The position numbers and the translations under genes were made by a program. From Flectonema sp. DT1601 (taxonomy: Eukaryota; Euglenozoa; Diplonemea; Diplonemida; Diplonemidae), in the NCBI GenBank assembly GCA_964019425.1, contig OZ025788.1:1240001-1304000 (forward strand): a stretch of DNA of 64,000 nt, given 5' to 3'. Positions 33,710-44,400 of the stretch are shown piece after piece; the first letter of the stretch is position 1; each line of letters opens with the position of its first letter. The notes beneath the pieces are model-generated. The model saw only the letters and a program-made list of their open reading frames with translations, was not told where the DNA came from and did not search any database.

Positions 33710-34759
33710 ATGGGCTGCAGTGATAGCAAGACTCAACCAGATAACCGGTATGCACCAGTTAGACAACAGCCGTACCAACAGCCGTACCCACAACAGCCAG
33801 TTCAGCAGCCTCCTCCACAGCAGGCTACTTACCAAAGGCCAGGTACTGTTCAGGCTCCTCCACAGCCAGCGTATCAACCGGCACCTACTTACCAGGCATC
33901 GTACACAGCTCCACCTCCGCCTACTGCACCACAGCCAGTACCTCAGTTAAATACAACTATGGCTTCTGGTAGAATGTCAGCTGTTCAGAGAGAAATCTTA
34001 GAGCAGCACGAAGTTGAGCAGACAGCTGCTGTTCTCTCTGCGAGAGGACCTCGATCCAGTATAAGTGGACCTCGATCCAGTATAGGTCAAGTACCTGTTT
34101 CTACTCCAGTTCAACAGTCACCTCCAACAGGTCAACAGAATCTTGCTAGAAAGAACACTGAGACTTTACTAAACGAACAGAGAAATGTATGTCTTTCTTC
34201 TGATACTGCGACGGGAATTATTTTTGTGAGGAAATATGTTATCTCTAAAAATAGTTTTATAATTAAAATAATAACAGGTTGGTGCTGATCAATTAGCAGG
34301 TGTTTATCCAAATGTTGACAGAGAAGTTATCAACGCTTTAATGGTTCAGTACAGTGGTGATGAGGTACGTGTTTATTGAATTTATTTGATGTTTTGAAAA
34401 CATTCTAAAAAATATAAGTAAAACAACAATAACAGGAGAGACTCCACACAACGCTTTTGGAAATGCAAACTGAGAATGCTGGTGTTGCTCCTTCACCACT
34501 AGTGAAGCAAGGAAGCTTTCATAATGGAGGAGCAGGAGAACCTTCCCTGTCGAGACACAACAGTAGTCCATTTATGAACATTCAACTCAGTCCTGGTGAA
34601 CCAATTGATGCGATGTATCAGGGAGAATGGTTTCCTTGTGTCATTCAACAGGTTCAAGGTAATGGTGATTACTTAGTTCAGTGGGATACTGATTCTTCTC
34701 AAACAGTTGTTGTGAAAGCCGATATCAGACCAAGACAACAACAACTTACTTCTATGTAG
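33710..34759 (+). CDS. CUE-domain and Tudor-like protein with N-terminal lipidation motif (3 exons)
   Basis: I read exons 33710-34186, 34278-34364 and 34436-34759, giving 295 residues. Both introns (91 and 71 nt) start GTATGT or GTACGT and end ATAACAG, and the phase is kept. The protein begins MGCSDSK, a likely N-myristoylation plus palmitoylation signal, followed by a Pro/Gln-rich stretch (residues about 10-85) and a short repeated GPRSSI motif. The sequence around residues 160-200 (LAGVYPNVDREVINAL, then LLEM) fits a CUE ubiquitin-binding domain and forms only after splicing across exons 1-3. The C-terminus (IDAMYQGEWFPCVIQQV...YLVQWD) looks like a Tudor-type barrel. A membrane-anchored ubiquitin-binding adaptor is the inferred role. 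The CUE call is good; the Tudor-like call is moderate. Confidence 0.75.
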
Positions 34760-36121
34760 ATAGAAACACCAAAGGCTAAGGTAACGTTATTATAACGCAG
34801 ATGCCGAGAGATCGATCACCCCTGGTGAATCACAGACCTCGATACCTCCGATTCATTATTTCTGCTTGAAAATTTTCTAATAAAAAGTAGCAGTAGAAAA
34901 CCTAAAATAGCATTGAGTTGGTGAGACAATCTCTATTCATGGCTCTGCCCTTTTTTTTGGCCAGCATTGAAAAGGCATTTTCCATCATTTCTTTTGACGT
35001 GAGTTGAAGGCCTCTTCTTTCCCCCTCCTGCATCTCGTCTTTTATTTTTGTGGTAAGGTTTTTCGTTTTCCCCAAGGTGTGCGGGGAAAAAAAAAAAGAA
35101 ACTCCTCAGAGATGTCTGACTGCAATGGCGTTTCGCATCCTGGGACTTTCAAAGGCTGAGAAAAACCTTTTTTTTTGCTTTGGTCGTGCTTTTTTGTGAG
35201 CACTTTTGCTTCGTTTTTCTGACAAATCACATATTCAAGCATCTTTTCACCCCCCCCTTTTTTTTGTTTTCTTTTTACATACTGCATATTACTTTTACTA
35301 GGTATATTTTCTTTTAATTTTTTTATTGTTTTTGTTTGATAAAGCAAGGAAAAAAAAAAATAAGTGTCTTAACAAAAAAAACAAAAGGAAAACGAAGAAT
35401 AATTAACTATAAGATAAAAAAAAAGCAGAAAAAGCTCGACAAGAGAAACAAATGAAGAAAGAAAAAGGAGTAAAAAGTAAACGGACGGAAGCTATATTTC
35501 TCTCAACTTTACAAAATAGATTTTATATATTTTTTTTGTGACTGCATTCTATTACTGTTCCTTTTGTGTTATTCACTTAAGAAGCAATCAACGACAGCTT
35601 TTTTTGGGTTAGGTAAATTGAGGATTTTAATTTTAATTTTTTTTTTCTTCTTTTTTTTTTTTTTTTATTCTTTTTTTTTGTAGCTGGTAAAAGTAATACA
35701 AAAAAAAAAAACAAAAAAAAAAAAGGAAACGAAAATACGATAAACTGACCTGTTAAATAACATGAGAGGTGATTCTCACCTTTTTTTTTTTTTAATGTAT
35801 GGCAGCAGCAGTTATGTTACCGTCTGAGCTTTTTTCTCTGTCTCTCTCTGTTCCTTTGTTGTAAGCTCCATTTAACTTCTGGCTTCCTTTTACTGTATGC
35901 CTTTGGCTGATAGGCAATAATCGTTTCTAGGAATCAACCTGTTTCTTAAGGTTGCGATCTATAGTCGATTGTGGCGAACGTGATATTCAATGAGTATTGC
36001 TGCCTCTTTACTGTCCAATGGTTGTATGTCTGGCTTCTCGCTTGGGTTTCTTATCCTTCATCGGGAGTATTACCATTCTGACTTCGTGTACAAACACACA
36101 AAAAAAAAAAAAAAAAAGGAA

Positions 36122-36460
36122 GAAGAAAAAATCATACAGATTAGCCTTCTATTACGTTGAACGCACTGCCACCTCAGACACGACCTGGGCGTAGGAGACA
36201 ACCTGCGAGGCAGCCGTGTTTGTTGACGCGATTCCCTGTGGCGACTAGCTCTCGGGTTCTCCTGCTGTTGTTGCTTCCATAGAACGGATCTGTGCCGAGA
36301 TGTGAGCGGCTATCGCCACCTGTGCCACTAGGACCATGCTATCCACGACATCCTGCCCAGCCGACAGGTGAAGCAGGTGTGGGTTGACTCCTGGCATAGT
36401 TTTCGTTGAAGCAGGCAGACGGCTTTCAATCTGAATAGTTTCTTCTCCGGCTGTCCGCAC
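36122..36460 (-). other. Possible minus-strand coding fragment, unassigned
   Basis: Between two A-rich runs is a less AT-rich patch. On the minus strand its frame encodes an Ala/Val/Ser/Thr-rich peptide (for example GQDVVDSMVLVAQVAIAAH), open from 36460 to a stop at 36245. Similar composition continues in the same frame to about 36139. No start, family or splice structure is convincing. It could be a small gene exon, a decayed fragment or chance. Confidence 0.2.
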
Positions 36461-37189
36461 AAAAAAAAAGAAAAAAATAAAAATAAAATTGGGGCCTCAC
36501 CCCTACTGTCTACAAAACTAAGACACAATTACAATTTCTTTTTTTGAATACGATTGAAAAATGAACATTGACCTTAAGAGTATTATATTGAACAAGGCCG
36601 AGGCATTCTTTCTGTCCCCCTCCCTTTTCCCTTTTTTAGGTTAGTTTGTCGCAATGTAAAACGTTGTGATTGTTTCAGCTCCACAAAAAGAAATCTGAGA
36701 AAACGACAACCCTCACAGCCCCTTCCCCGACTACGGGATGCATTCTCGGCTACTCCGGGTGCGAGCAGGAAGAGAGCATAAAATAAAAACATGATTACAG
36801 GAAAAAAAGAAAAAAAAAAACAATTTTGTTGGATCCGACTTCTCCGATTATGAAAACAAAAAATAAAGAAAAAGTTTTTTGACAAGGAAGCTACAACATG
36901 ATTTAGCAATTATATATAATTTTCATTTTTCTCGGAGAAAAAAAAATAACGAAAGGAAAACGAGAAAAAAACAATTTTGGAATAAAAAATACATTACCTA
37001 ATCCATCCCTACACTGCGTGACGTGAATCCCAAAAAGAATATAGCCCAAAAAGACACCTTGAATTTTAATTTTAATTCCTTTTTTTTATTTATTTTTTTT
37101 TTTTTTTTTGTGAAGTTGAGAACTTGAAGAATTAGTTGTTCTTAGTTAGCGTTGTGTTTGCTGCAGCAAGGTAGTTAAGTCCCCAGCAG

Positions 37190-37338
37190 GTAAAAAGATG
37201 AATTTTTGCTTTTGTTTTTTTGTTTTTTGATACTGCATCACAGAACACACATATGTAACTGCTGCACGTTTACGATGAATACCTTGACTAATATATCTGG
37301 TGAATAATTAAATCTAACCTTTCGTTATATTAAAACAG
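37190..37338 (+). other. Probable 5' UTR intron of the ankyrin gene
   Basis: CAG|GTAAAAAG at 37190 and ATTAAAACAG ending at 37338 would define a 149-nt intron 15 nt upstream of the ATG at 37354. The acceptor resembles those of the coding introns in this window (A-rich then ACAG). Trans-splicing at the same acceptor is an alternative. Confidence 0.4.
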
Positions 37339-37353
37339 TGGTAGAAACACAAC

Positions 37354-40300
37354 ATGGCTGACGAACAGAAATTCTTTTTAAAATGCTGCAAAGAAGGTGA
37401 TCTTGGAGTGGTGATGAGATACCTTCCGGAATTTGTTAAAAATGGTCAGCTTGAATTTAGAGATGACTACGGGTTGACTGCTTTGGGATGGGCCTGTTGG
37501 AATGGTCACGCAGACATAGCAAATGAGTTAATAAGAAATGGATCAAATGTAAACAGCAAAGATAATGAAAACCAAACACCTCTTTTTAATGCTTGTTATT
37601 CTGGATTATATGAAATATGTGTCGTTCTTATAAATAACGGAGCAGATCTCAACGCCACAGACATCGACGGGGAATCCCCATTCGCTGCTGCAGCTCAACG
37701 AGGCCACATTCGAATTGTTAAATTATTAATGGACTGTAATTGTAATCCTCTTACTGTTGATACTTCAGGTGTCTCTCCTTTGAAATCTGCTAAGGAAGGA
37801 ATTGCTTCAAAATCACTTGTCGCATTGATCGAGAGATACGTCGTCGAGTACGCTGTTAATAATAAAATATCGATGTCGATAATCGACGGTATGAAAACTC
37901 GTATTAGTTTACAACTATCTGGTAAATGGTTTGTGAAGTCGTACAGCGATTTGTTATCTGAAATCTCATTATCTTGGAAGGTTTCTGAAGCAGCTCTCAG
38001 TTTCGGTGATGAAACCGGAAGGTTTGAAGAAAAAGATCACCCAGATGGGAGTGACACCTTATCTAGACTTTCTATTCATGTTTGGCCAAGTGCTGGTGTG
38101 AAACACCAGCTTCAAGTACCAAAGTGTCGCAGCATCCCTACAGAAAGAAGAACATCATTAAAAGGTGATCTCCCTCCTTCTCGTTCAAGTACTTTACTTT
38201 CCTCAGTTAGTATTCGTTCTACAGAAAGCATACAGGAACCTGTTGGATTATTTTATCCTAATTCAATAGCAACAAAATCAATTCGCTCGGTCTCAATGAG
38301 CTCTAACCAGAATCACCTACTGCCTCCCAGTGGTGCTCCGTCGAGAAGCACTACCGCAACGTCAATGGCGAGTGAAATTGGAGCCATAGTTCGATCCCGG
38401 GTAGCACAGCGTGGTGACTATTTAAAACCTGGAGTACAGTCTCATGGTGTTATTAAAAGTAGTTCTATCACCTCAGGTCAGATTGAGCATCGATCTGTTT
38501 CAATGGCATCAGTTCAGCCAACAGCTGTTGTCAGGAGTGAGTCTGTGATGACGAACAACAGACCGCAGTCTAGTGTTTCTTCATCCGCACTTAGAAAGAC
38601 ATCAATGCATTCTACCAGAACAGCAACTAGCGTAGACAATTCTCATTCGACAGCTGTGTCAGAACGTTCTTTTGTTAAAAAAGACGTATCTCGGTCACAT
38701 TCAACAGTTTCTTCTGTGCTTCCTCAAGGGATTCCAACACCTGTTAGTATGCCTCAGGTCGCAGTGATTCGATCAGATTCTGCAGTATCATCAGTTGTAC
38801 TTCCTGAAGGATTACCTGCACCTGCATCTGTACAGTCAGTTATTAGTAAGGAAGGAATTGCTGGAGGGGGTGCAGCGGTGTCATTTCCAGCACCTGTGTC
38901 TGTGAGATCTCACTCAACTATTTCATTAGCTCAGAGGTCTGCATCTTATCGTTCAATGACTTCTGTGACGTCTGCTGTTAGACAGAAATCGGTTGCGCGC
39001 CCTCCTCCTGCACCAACACCAGTTGTTTCTAATGTAGGAATTCAACGACAGCTGCCGCCAACACCAACAAGAAGACAACCGAAGCCACAACCACAGACAC
39101 CTGACAATGACAGTGACTGTGAAACTGAAGCATCACCAGAACTAACTACCAACAGGAAGAGTTACTTATCAACACTTCAACAGATTAGAGGAAGAGTTTT
39201 ATTTGGTCGTAAATATGAAAAGTGTGGGCAGTCAGAAACTGACAGCGAAGAAGAAGACGATGACGAAGAAACAGAACAAGAAAACCATCCAGCCACTCCA
39301 TCGAAAGATGTTAAGATCGATAACAACATCACTCTTGTTGACCCTTTAAAGGAAGACATGCTAACTTGTGACTCAACACCAGATGTCAACTGTCGGGATG
39401 ATAATCAAATTAACAATCAAAGACAACCCTCAGCACCACCAGAGCTCTCAGTATCACGAGATCCGTCAGCACTACGGGAGCTCTCAACGCCGTTAGTACC
39501 ACGAGAGCCGTCAGCACTACGGGAGCTCTCAACGCCGTTAGTACCACGAGATCCGTCAGCTCTACGGGAGCTCTCAACGCCATTAGTACCACGAGAACTG
39601 TTAGCACTACGAGAACCTTCAACACCGTCAGCACTACGAGAACCCTTGGTGGCCTCAGTACCGCGGGAACCCTTGGTGGCCTCAGTACCACGAGAACCCT
39701 TGGTGGCCTCAGTACCACGAGAACCCTTGGTGGCCTCAGTACCACGAGAACCCTTGGTGGCCTCAGTACCACGAGAACCCTTGGTGGCCTCAGTACCACG
39801 AGAACCCTTGGTGGCCTCAGTACCACGAGAACCCTTGGTGGCCTCAGTACCACGAGAACCCTTGGTGGCCTCAGTACCACGAGAACCCTTGGTGGCCTCA
39901 GTACCACGAGAACCCTTGGTGGCCTCAGTACCGCGGGAACCGTCAGCATCCACAACCATCTGTGAAACAGAAGTAGATGTAGTTACCGAGTCTGTGACTG
40001 TACGAAGTAAATCGGAAGTCACGATTTGTGTAGAAGAGAGTGAGAAGGTAGCAACTATGGCAACTCAAGTTAAACAAGCTCACCTCAGCTATGATGAAAG
40101 AAAAGCAAAATTCGAAGCAATTACTGGCGTGGCATTTCCAGAACCCCTCGATGAAGAGTTTGGTGAGTCTGTTTCATTGCCAGCTGATGAGACTGTTGAA
40201 GGTGGTCGACAATGTGAGTTCTACGGACCTCCAACTATTCTTCATGAGAGTGCTGCTAATGGAGAAGTTCATGTTATTGAGTACTTGTTGTCAACACAAC

Positions 40301-40956
40301 AAAAGATTATTAAAGAGACTGATCTGGACGCTCAAGACGAACTCGGTAGAACACCATTAATGTATTCTTGTATTACTGGAAAGTTAAAGGCTGTTCAATT
40401 ATTGATATCAAAAAAGTGTTCTGTCAATATACGAGACTCTGAAGGACACACAGCAATATTCCACGCTACAAAAGGAGGACATAATGACATCCTGCAATGG
40501 CTTAGCGAGTCAGTAAAAGGAATTGATTTCCACGCATTAGATGGTGAGGGTCACAGCCTTACACAATGGGCATGTTATAAAGGATACTTAAGTACGTTAC
40601 GTTATCTAACTGAAGTTCTTAATGTCAGATTAGACCTTCCTGATTATCAAGATAGATTATGTATTCATTGGGCAGCTAAACAGGGTGCTGTAGACGCAAT
40701 TAAATATTTAATTCAAAAAGGATGTGCGATCTCTCTTCATGATAGATTTAATAAAACAGCTGAAGACTATGCAATTGAAGCCCAGCATTGGGGAGCTGTG
40801 GCTACGCTGAGAGAAGCAAAACTTCAAACAGTATCTGGACAGCAATCGTCTCAGTGGAGATCTGATATAAGTAGAGCTTTATCAGTGTCAAAAGGATTTA
40901 CTGCTCCTTCCTCGTTTTCTAAGTTTTCATCCGTTGGCACTACCAGATTGGGATAG
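37354..40956 (+). CDS. Ankyrin-repeat scaffold protein with Ser-rich and minisatellite-encoded linker
   Basis: The single exon encodes 1,200 residues. The N-terminus (about 1-165) has ankyrin repeats (YGLTALGWACWNGHADIANE, NQTPLFNACYSGLYE, GESPFAAAAQRGHIRIVKLL). Residues about 170-245 may be a small folded domain of unknown type. Residues about 260-620 are Ser/Pro-rich and probably disordered, followed by an acidic patch (EEEDDDEETEQE). Residues about 703-861 are tandem repeats encoded by 45-nt and 27-nt units. The C-terminus (about 958-1160) has a second ankyrin set (GRTPLMYSCITGKLKAVQLL, WAAKQGAVDAIKYLIQKG). There is no enzyme or membrane domain, so it is probably a cytoplasmic scaffold. 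The ATG follows a probable 5' UTR intron. The gene lies directly upstream of another ankyrin protein, gene 4. Confidence 0.85.
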   Translation: MADEQKFFLKCCKEGDLGVVMRYLPEFVKNGQLEFRDDYGLTALGWACWNGHADIANELIRNGSNVNSKDNENQTPLFNACYSGLYEICVVLINNGADLNATDIDGESPFAAAAQRGHIRIVKLLMDCNCNPLTVDTSGVSPLKSAKEGIASKSLVALIERYVVEYAVNNKISMSIIDGMKTRISLQLSGKWFVKSYSDLLSEISLSWKVSEAALSFGDETGRFEEKDHPDGSDTLSRLSIHVWPSAGVKHQLQVPKCRSIPTERRTSLKGDLPPSRSSTLLSSVSIRSTESIQEPVGLFYPNSIATKSIRSVSMSSNQNHLLPPSGAPSRSTTATSMASEIGAIVRSRVAQRGDYLKPGVQSHGVIKSSSITSGQIEHRSVSMASVQPTAVVRSESVMTNNRPQSSVSSSALRKTSMHSTRTATSVDNSHSTAVSERSFVKKDVSRSHSTVSSVLPQGIPTPVSMPQVAVIRSDSAVSSVVLPEGLPAPASVQSVISKEGIAGGGAAVSFPAPVSVRSHSTISLAQRSASYRSMTSVTSAVRQKSVARPPPAPTPVVSNVGIQRQLPPTPTRRQPKPQPQTPDNDSDCETEASPELTTNRKSYLSTLQQIRGRVLFGRKYEKCGQSETDSEEEDDDEETEQENHPATPSKDVKIDNNITLVDPLKEDMLTCDSTPDVNCRDDNQINNQRQPSAPPELSVSRDPSALRELSTPLVPREPSALRELSTPLVPRDPSALRELSTPLVPRELLALREPSTPSALREPLVASVPREPLVASVPREPLVASVPREPLVASVPREPLVASVPREPLVASVPREPLVASVPREPLVASVPREPLVASVPREPLVASVPREPLVASVPREPSASTTICETEVDVVTESVTVRSKSEVTICVEESEKVATMATQVKQAHLSYDERKAKFEAITGVAFPEPLDEEFGESVSLPADETVEGGRQCEFYGPPTILHESAANGEVHVIEYLLSTQQKIIKETDLDAQDELGRTPLMYSCITGKLKAVQLLISKKCSVNIRDSEGHTAIFHATKGGHNDILQWLSESVKGIDFHALDGEGHSLTQWACYKGYLSTLRYLTEVLNVRLDLPDYQDRLCIHWAAKQGAVDAIKYLIQKGCAISLHDRFNKTAEDYAIEAQHWGAVATLREAKLQTVSGQQSSQWRSDISRALSVSKGFTAPSSFSKFSSVGTTRLG
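39460..39936 (+). repeat. In-frame coding minisatellite (45-nt and 27-nt units)
   Basis: Three 45-nt units (39460-39594, consensus [DE]PSALRELSTPLVPR) and one diverged unit precede eleven 27-nt units (39640-39936), each encoding EPLVASVPR. The 27-nt units are nearly identical: the first and last carry the CCGCGG variant and the inner ones CCACGA. The 27-nt block looks like a recent expansion derived from the longer unit. Both unit lengths are multiples of three, so copy-number changes keep the frame. Confidence 0.95.
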
Positions 40957-41444
40957 CCTTTTCCTTTCCCTTCTCCCACCACTTATTGTATTCTATAAAA
41001 AAAACAAATTGTTAAAATTTTTTCTTGTACCTATTTTTTTTTCCTTTTTTTTCTTATTATCCAATTTCTTTTGCGTTTGACTGCAAAGAATTTTTGTACC
41101 CAAATAGATGTCTGTGTATTGTTGGTTTATATTTTATTTGAGCTAATACATGTTGAGTGGGTTTATGAATCGCGATCATCTTTGTTTCTTTCCCCTTCTA
41201 ATACAGTATCAATTTACCTCTTAGGTATATGGATTATTCTCAGAAAACTACGATTGATGTTCTGTTTCCTGCAGTGTTTTATTTATGTTATTTTCTCTTC
41301 CTTTCAGAAAGCATAAGTCTTGGAAAAAAAAAAAAAAAAAAAACCCCTAACATATAAAAAAAATCTTCACAAAAGCTTCCAAAAAAAAACAAAAACAACA
41401 CCCAACAAACACCCTATAATCATATGCAATACTGATGCTAAACT
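40957..41444. other. Intergenic spacer between the two ankyrin genes
   Basis: The spacer is T-rich and then A-rich, with an A run at about 41322-41342 and several A-rich segments before the gene 4 ATG. No coding or structured RNA was recognised. Confidence 0.5.
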
Positions 41445-44400
41445 ATGGTGAATGAGAGTTCTCCTTCTTCGGGTAGCCTTGGGCCTTATTTAGAAGATGA
41501 AGCAGATCTACTACTAAAACGTGATGAGGAGAGAGAAAAAGAAAAGCTAAAGCGATACAGCGAATATCAACTTCCAGATGGTCATAATTATGTGATGAAA
41601 AGACAAGAAACTGGTTCTAGTGAAGGTCGAAGAGAATTCACTGGAGCGAGTAATATGACTGGGATGGATTCACATAAGGGAATGTCTACAGCTATTGCTG
41701 ATCTACCAGGTTATGGCAGAGATCAGTTTGTTTCAAACTTCTTAACGGCGGCATCTCAAAACATGGATTCTGGTAAAGTTGTCAGAGAAGCAGTTAATTG
41801 GGCTGAAGTCAACAGAGCAAGTCAGACTGATCGACCACAAATTGCATACAGCGAGTTGAAGATCAGATTTTCTGATGGAGTCGACCAAACAAAATCACTC
41901 ACAAATCTCCGACCAGTAGAATTCTGGCCAGCTGGATACATGTACAGCGGAGACGTTATGGACATGACTCAAGCCTTAGCCTCATGGCACACTCCTAAAG
42001 GTGTCTGCTGGAGCGGAGAACTCGTCAACGATCTCCTCCGAGATTGTGTTCTTGTTGTTACTCGCCAGGGTAAGAATGTCACTAATGATGTTGTAGTTCC
42101 AATTTATATCTACACATCAGCAATGTATCGAAAAGTTCTTTGGGCATACTGGATACCCTCACAAGGTAGATGGCAAGAATGTACTCACGGATCTATAAAA
42201 TTAGAAGAAAAGATGCAACGAACTCGACCAGATGCGAAAGTGACAACCATACCGACAGACTTAGCCAAGGATATGGCTGGTCATTTGAAGGTTATGTTTG
42301 ATAGGCTTGTTGGTGTTTCTGTTCGTCAATGGTGTGAAACTTACTATGAACTAGACGGCTACAGAGGATACGTAAAGGATACTAATTCTCAAGAAGTACC
42401 ATTCTATATGATACGATACTGTAACAGAATGCAGTCAAATCATCTATTTCCACTTTCTAACTCTGTCGCTTGGCTATCAGATCCTGACACCTATTTTGTA
42501 AAAAAGAACGAATTTTCAATAGCGAACTACATGCCTCCTCCTGGTGTGTTGGAGTACCTTGAGAGTAGACCTCGTTCTGAAGCTCGTCCAGGGGAACAAA
42601 ATACCAGACAAGGAAAATGGAGTGTTGAGCCAACAGGAACAGCTGCAATGAGTGAATTGATTGAAGAATGTTATAAAGAAATTAATCAGTCGAAGTTCAA
42701 TGAAAAGTTGTACACAAACCTTCAAGATATCGTAACAAACCTAAACGATGGAAATAATGAAAAAGCAATAAAAAAAGCAATTGATGAGAAGCTAAAGATA
42801 AACCTTGTAGAAGGTGAGAAACCAACTCCTCAAGACATTGCTCACGCGATAGATTTACAAGTTCTTGAGTGGAAGGATAAGAATTTTATTATAGCGCTGA
42901 GTGGATCACCGAGAGTCATCGTATCGACTTATGCACCATTCTGTTTAGCAAAGTTATACAGAGTCTACCACGAGTGTCATGAGCAACCATATCATTTATT
43001 GAACGCAACCATGAGAAACGTTCAGGATGATGTTAAGGACGTCTACGTTGATATTGTTCCTCGAGCAACTGAAGGTTCAGCAGGGAAGTACATTGCTTCA
43101 AAAGAAGAAGAAGTTGATCTAATTCCAGACAGGAATACCTCTCACACTCCAGCACCAGTTCATATGTTCTGTGACGACGGTCGCAGCGTCGTTTGGGACT
43201 TGCGAGAAGAACTTTGGAACGTTTCTTCAGCAAAAAAATCAAAAAAGAACGTCATGGCGCTCCCAGAAGATGTTAAATTAAGATTAGGGTTGTGGATGTT
43301 AAAGGACGTCAGACCATTAATGTGGTTCTTAGAGACAGCATTACGAAGTATTCCATCACCAAAAGAAGAAGGTCTCACATCAATAAAGAGTTACAGAGGT
43401 CTGGCTGATGTCACTCTTGCACGAGAACAATATCACCAGGGTGGACTTGTCAGATGGGGTGCTTACTCATCTTCTTCAGCGGATCAAGCAACTGCGACAT
43501 GGTTTGCAATGCAAGAAGGATCAGCAGCTGTTTTCACTCTTCGAGGGACATCTTGTAGAAAGATCTCTCCATGGTCAAGATTTGCTCGAGAATTGGAATA
43601 CTTGTATCCTCCAAACACTTGTTTTCATGTGAAGACGATGCTTACTGAAGACCAACAGCAGATTCTCGGACGTGAGGAACTTCAACTTTACGAACTTGAT
43701 GAAGTTGATGACCTGAACGCACTTTCTATTTACATCACTCAAAAGATCAACACATCGATTACAGGTCAAGGAATGGACCTCGTGAATCAATTAGTTTCAG
43801 TAATGCAAAACTTAGTAAATGGTGACGTGTTGACTGCATTAGAACGTGCTGTGTCACCAGATGACAAAGTACTGTATCAACCGTATGGTATGGAAATGGC
43901 AAGAAGACTGAAAAGTCTTTCAGAATACAGTCTCAGCAGTAGAGACATGGAAGATCAGGTACAGGAAGTCTTAGACGCATCACTAGTTACTGCAGCAAAG
44001 GGAGGTCACACAGAAGCCTGCACTCATCTTATTGAGCTTGGTGCTGATTGCAAAGTCGTATCTGACAGCTACACTACTGTGGAACACGCGATTATATCTG
44101 GGCATATGGACGCTGCTAAATTCCTTATTGCTGCTACTGGTCAGAATACTAAAGACTTCACAAGTACAATAGATGTTAAAGGTAATACTTTACTTCATAA
44201 ACTCGCTTCATTAGGTTTTCAAAAAGGTGTCATCTTACTCTTAAAGATGGGAGCTGACACTACTAAAGAGAATAGACTTGGTCAGATCCCAGCAACGATA
44301 GCATATAAAGGAAATCATAAAGGAATTGTTCACTTGTTGTTACCAAAAGAAGAGGATAGGCACAGTGTGTTACCAGCTGGGATGATTCAAGATATGACTA

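Larger units (their letters stand above)
34760..37353. other. Long intergenic spacer rich in A/T homopolymers
   Basis: About 2.6 kb separates genes 2 and 3. It contains many A or T runs and two small palindromes in the likely 3' UTR of gene 2 (34785-34797 and TCACC-CCT-GGTGA at 34816-34828). I see no tRNA or snRNA. A less AT-rich patch at about 36120-36460 could be coding on the minus strand and is listed separately. A probable 5' UTR intron of gene 3 lies at 37190-37338. Confidence 0.5.

Noticed and set aside
35042-35347. Lys-rich minus-strand open frame in the spacer.
   Set aside because: It is the translation of T-rich and A-rich runs, with no domain, no start context and low-complexity composition.
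36583-36909. Minus-strand frame with a signal-peptide-like stretch (MFLFYALFLLAPGVA).
   Set aside because: The rest is Phe/Lys/Arg low-complexity sequence from homopolymer runs. I could not join it to the patch at 36122-36460 by convincing splice sites.
39410-40022. Two minus-strand frames of repetitive peptide (RPPRVLVVL and GSRGTEATK types) over the minisatellite.
   Set aside because: They are the antisense reading of the 27-nt and 45-nt repeats, whose lengths are multiples of three, so any frame stays open. The sense frame belongs to a clear ankyrin gene.
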